This document shows, in pieces, positions 62,038 to 64,000 of a stretch of 64,000 nt of DNA. Below the pieces are notes generated by a model. It was not told where the DNA came from. It did not search any database and saw nothing but the letters and a program-made list of their open reading frames with translations. Numbering within the stretch: position 1 is the first letter of the stretch; each line of letters starts with the position of its first letter. Position numbers and translations under genes: made by a program. Source of the DNA: Aquila chrysaetos chrysaetos (taxonomy: Eukaryota > Chordata > Aves > Accipitriformes > Accipitridae); NCBI RefSeq assembly GCF_900496995.4, contig NC_044018.1, positions 25,078,001 to 25,142,000 of the forward strand, written 5' to 3'.

Positions 62038-62436
62038 ATGGATGCTTGGTTTTTGTGGGACAAGGAGGTGAACAATCGTTGGCAGAAATCCATTATAGCT
62101 AGCTTACAGGATAATAATACAAAAATGGAAGAACAAATTGAAAAGATGAAATCAGGTGAAAACGAAAGTAAGGGTCCTTCTAAAACTTCAGCTGCAGCAC
62201 CTACATTTCCGTACCCAAGCTTAGCATCTAGTGCTACTACACCAGTCCTACCCCCATGTCCTGATCATGCTGAAGATCTCTTGGACACTTGGGAGCCCTG
62301 CAATGCACTTCCTCCACCCGTAGCCCAACCAGCGGTTCCAGTTCAAAATCTATCATCTGAGGCAGATATCCCTGTAATTACACTGGTAATGCCAGATGCC
62401 CTACCTTATACCCATGTGGTGCAGGGTTACAAGTAG
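62038..62436 (+). pseudogene. gag-like ORF remnant
   Basis: An ORF of 132 codons. It starts with a charged, helix-prone part (about residues 1-45, rich in Lys, Glu, Asn and Gln) and then a Pro/Ala/Ser-rich stretch (about 45-110). No capsid major homology region or CCHC zinc knuckle is seen. Intact gag is several times longer, so most of matrix-capsid-nucleocapsid is missing or unrecognisable. It ends at TAG 62434-62436, beside a protease reading in another frame that starts around 62433. Assignment to gag rests on position. Confidence 0.5.
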
Positions 62437-62940
62437 ATCCAGATTTGGAGTATTATAATGTCTCTCAAATTGATTCTACTGTCACCTTGCTTGTCGAGAA
62501 TACTGCTCTTGAAGTCCTAATCGATACTGGCGCTTCTTTCTCCAATATCCAGAGCTCAGAAAGCCCAGGTTTGAAACCAACTGATAATTAATACTGCGGA
62601 GGCTGGTGGAAACATTATCCCTCACACTGTATCTGAACCAACTCACTCCCATGCTCCTCTCCCACTGAGCGAGGAGCATGCCTTCCTCCTCAGCCCAGCT
62701 TCCCCTGTGAACCTGCTGGGAATGGATCTGTTGTGGAAATTAGGAGACACATTTTATGCCTCCCCAGATGGTATGTATTTAGACATTCCACATCATCAGA
62801 CCAGAAATTTGGTCACACTGCTAACTGCTGAAGGGCTACAGCCTGAAGGCACCTCCATTGACTTGGAGCTCCTCTCCCAGGTTCCTTCCAAACTGTGGGC
62901 TTCCTGCTCTAATGATGTGAGAAGACTTAGCAGCTGAACC
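62433..62940 (+). pseudogene. Retroviral protease remnant
   Basis: One frame carries LIDTGAS, the aspartic protease active-site motif (DTGAS at 62523-62537), in an expected hydrophobic context. That frame ends at TAA 62589-62591. A second frame (62707-62937) carries NLLGMDLL, resembling the C-terminal protease block LLGRDLL. The catalytic Asp is present, but the stop and frame change separate the two halves, so no working enzyme can be made. Confidence 0.8.
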
Positions 62941-63697
62941 AGCAAAAAGTAAAAGCAAAACCAATCATCAGGTGTTCCCAGCAGTTCCCCAATATCCACT
63001 TGCTTGAGAAGCTAAGTATGGCATCTACCCTGTTGTCCTCTCCTTAAAGGGGCAAGGTGTCTTAATACCAGCCGGGTCACCCTGTAACACAGACATTTCA
63101 CCAATAAAGAAAGAGGGGAAATTTGATGAACAAGGAAGACAAATCTGAGGTTTGTCCAAGATTTGTGAAAAATCAATGCTTTTGTTATCCTGAGTCACCC
63201 AGTTGTTCCTAACCACTGCAACTATTCCAACCTCCATCCCTGCAGAGGCTACTTACTTTGCTGTTATTGACCTATGTTCTGCCGCTTTCTCTATCCACAT
63301 ATACCTCAGTTCACAGTTTTTGTTTGCTTTTGTTTACCAGTGACAACAGTACAGCTGGACAAGACTTCCTCAAGGGTACTGTGAATCCCTTACTCATTTC
63401 TCTCAGTGCTTAAAACAAGACCTAGATTCTGTTACACTCCGAAGTGCCTCAGTTTTGATACAGTATGTGGACAATCTTCTGGTACCTTCCTCCTCTTTGG
63501 AGGCCTGCCAAGAGGACACACTCCATCTACTGTGTGCCTTGGCCAATAAACGACACAAAGCATCCCAAAAGAAGCTGCAATTCCGCAAGCAGGAGACTGA
63601 GTGTCTGGGCCATACAATTTCAGCTGGGAAATGCCAAGTAACTGACTCCAGAATCTCTGCTGTCTCATCAGTTCAACCCAATTCAGCATTTTCATGA
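62941..63697 (+). pseudogene. Retroviral reverse transcriptase remnant
   Basis: In one frame, landmarks follow in order: VIDLCSAF (from 63263, matching the first catalytic Asp block), TRLPQG (about 63362-63377), YVDN at 63464-63475 (active site, usually YVDD), then LGHTIS. Within it lie TGA at 63341-63343 and a terminal TGA at 63695-63697. The second Asp of the YVDD motif is now Asn. Upstream, 62941-63240 holds several stops where the RT N-terminus should be. The connection domain expected after LGHTIS is missing. Confidence 0.85.
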
Positions 63698-63699
63698 GG

Positions 63700-64000
63700 C
63701 AAACTAGTTGCAGGATGTGCTGTTTGCTCCCAGTTCAAAATTCTCAAAATATTTTCCTTCCCTACAGTTTTGAGCGCACAACCTACTGAGCTTGTTGCGC
63801 TCACTGAAGCATGTACCCTCGCATTGGGAAAAAGAGTAAATGTCTATACTGATTCACAGTATGCATTTAATGTTTGGCATTCTACGGGTCAGATCTGGAA
63901 ACACTGAGGATTTATTACCTCCTCTGGAGCTTGCTTTTCTTATGGACTCCTCATCTTGGAGTTACTATACGCTATTATGCTCACTACTACTATCTCTGTG
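63700..64000 (+). pseudogene. Retroviral RNase H remnant, cut by window edge
   Basis: The frame reads ELVALTEAC (from about 63789) and then VNVYTDSQYAF (from 63836), the gammaretrovirus-like RNase H core with Glu and Asp catalytic positions. A TGA at 63905-63907 interrupts it and the frame continues with SSGACFS. It starts less than 150 bp after the end of the RT remnant, too close for an intact connection domain. Confidence 0.8.

Larger units (their letters stand above)
60889..64000 (+). mobile_element. Endogenous retrovirus, class I-like, degraded, cut by window edge
   Basis: In order on the plus strand are a 5' LTR, a primer-binding site, a leader with a splice donor, a short gag-like ORF, protease, reverse transcriptase and RNase H remnants. 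The RT and RNase H motif contexts look gammaretrovirus-like (ERV class I). Protease, RT and RNase H are split over different frames with stops, and sequence is missing between domains, so it is not functional. Env and the 3' LTR would lie past the right edge. Class assignment is by eye from motifs only. Confidence 0.85.

Noticed and set aside
1..64000. CRISPR arrays, bacterial operons, tRNA or rRNA genes
   Set aside because: No spaced identical repeats with unique spacers, no bacterial-style gene packing and no recognisable tRNA or rRNA sequence were seen. The tRNA-like match at 61283 is a retroviral primer-binding site.

Overview
The window looks like avian nuclear DNA. It carries CR1 LINEs, old L2-type LINE relics, a solo LTR of a common avian ERVL type, and the first coding exon of a vertebrate gene inside a GC-rich CpG island. 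The LTR at 56775-57375 is of a kind I associate with Neoaves more than with chicken. That is recollection; no database was searched. The species is not determined.

Layout. Positions 1-2830 are the 5' end of a minus-strand gene that I identify as CSMD1 (CUB and Sushi multiple domains 1). The only coding sequence seen is exon 1 (1843-1909), which encodes the start codon and signal peptide and ends in a splice donor. Intron 1 continues off the left edge. A CpG island covers intron 1, exon 1 and the presumed promoter and 5' UTR. It holds opposed (TCC)n and (GGA)n tracts. A 28/32-bp minisatellite follows at 3.7-3.9 kb.

From about 4 kb to 60.9 kb I find no credible protein-coding gene, tRNA, rRNA or CRISPR array. 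This fits a gene desert upstream of CSMD1. The stretch holds three minus-strand fragments of an L2-like reverse transcriptase (7.6, 10.3 and 31 kb). It also holds four CR1 fragments of clearly different age (14.2, 15.1, 22.2 and 35.7 kb), a probable degraded LTR with a duplicated internal module (40.0-40.9 kb), a full-length solo ERVL LTR (56.8-57.4 kb), and several simple or short tandem repeats.

From 60.9 kb to the right edge lies a plus-strand endogenous retrovirus. It has a 5' LTR, a primer-binding site, a splice donor, a shortened gag-like ORF, a protease with the DTGAS motif, and a reverse transcriptase and RNase H broken by stops, frame changes and a deletion. It runs past the window end.

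I found no convincing new biological system. The most interesting items are the short CSMD1 signal peptide with possible upstream ORFs, the paired hairpin module in the 40-kb LTR, the patterned minisatellite, and a CpG-rich segment followed by A29 at 48.3-48.5 kb.
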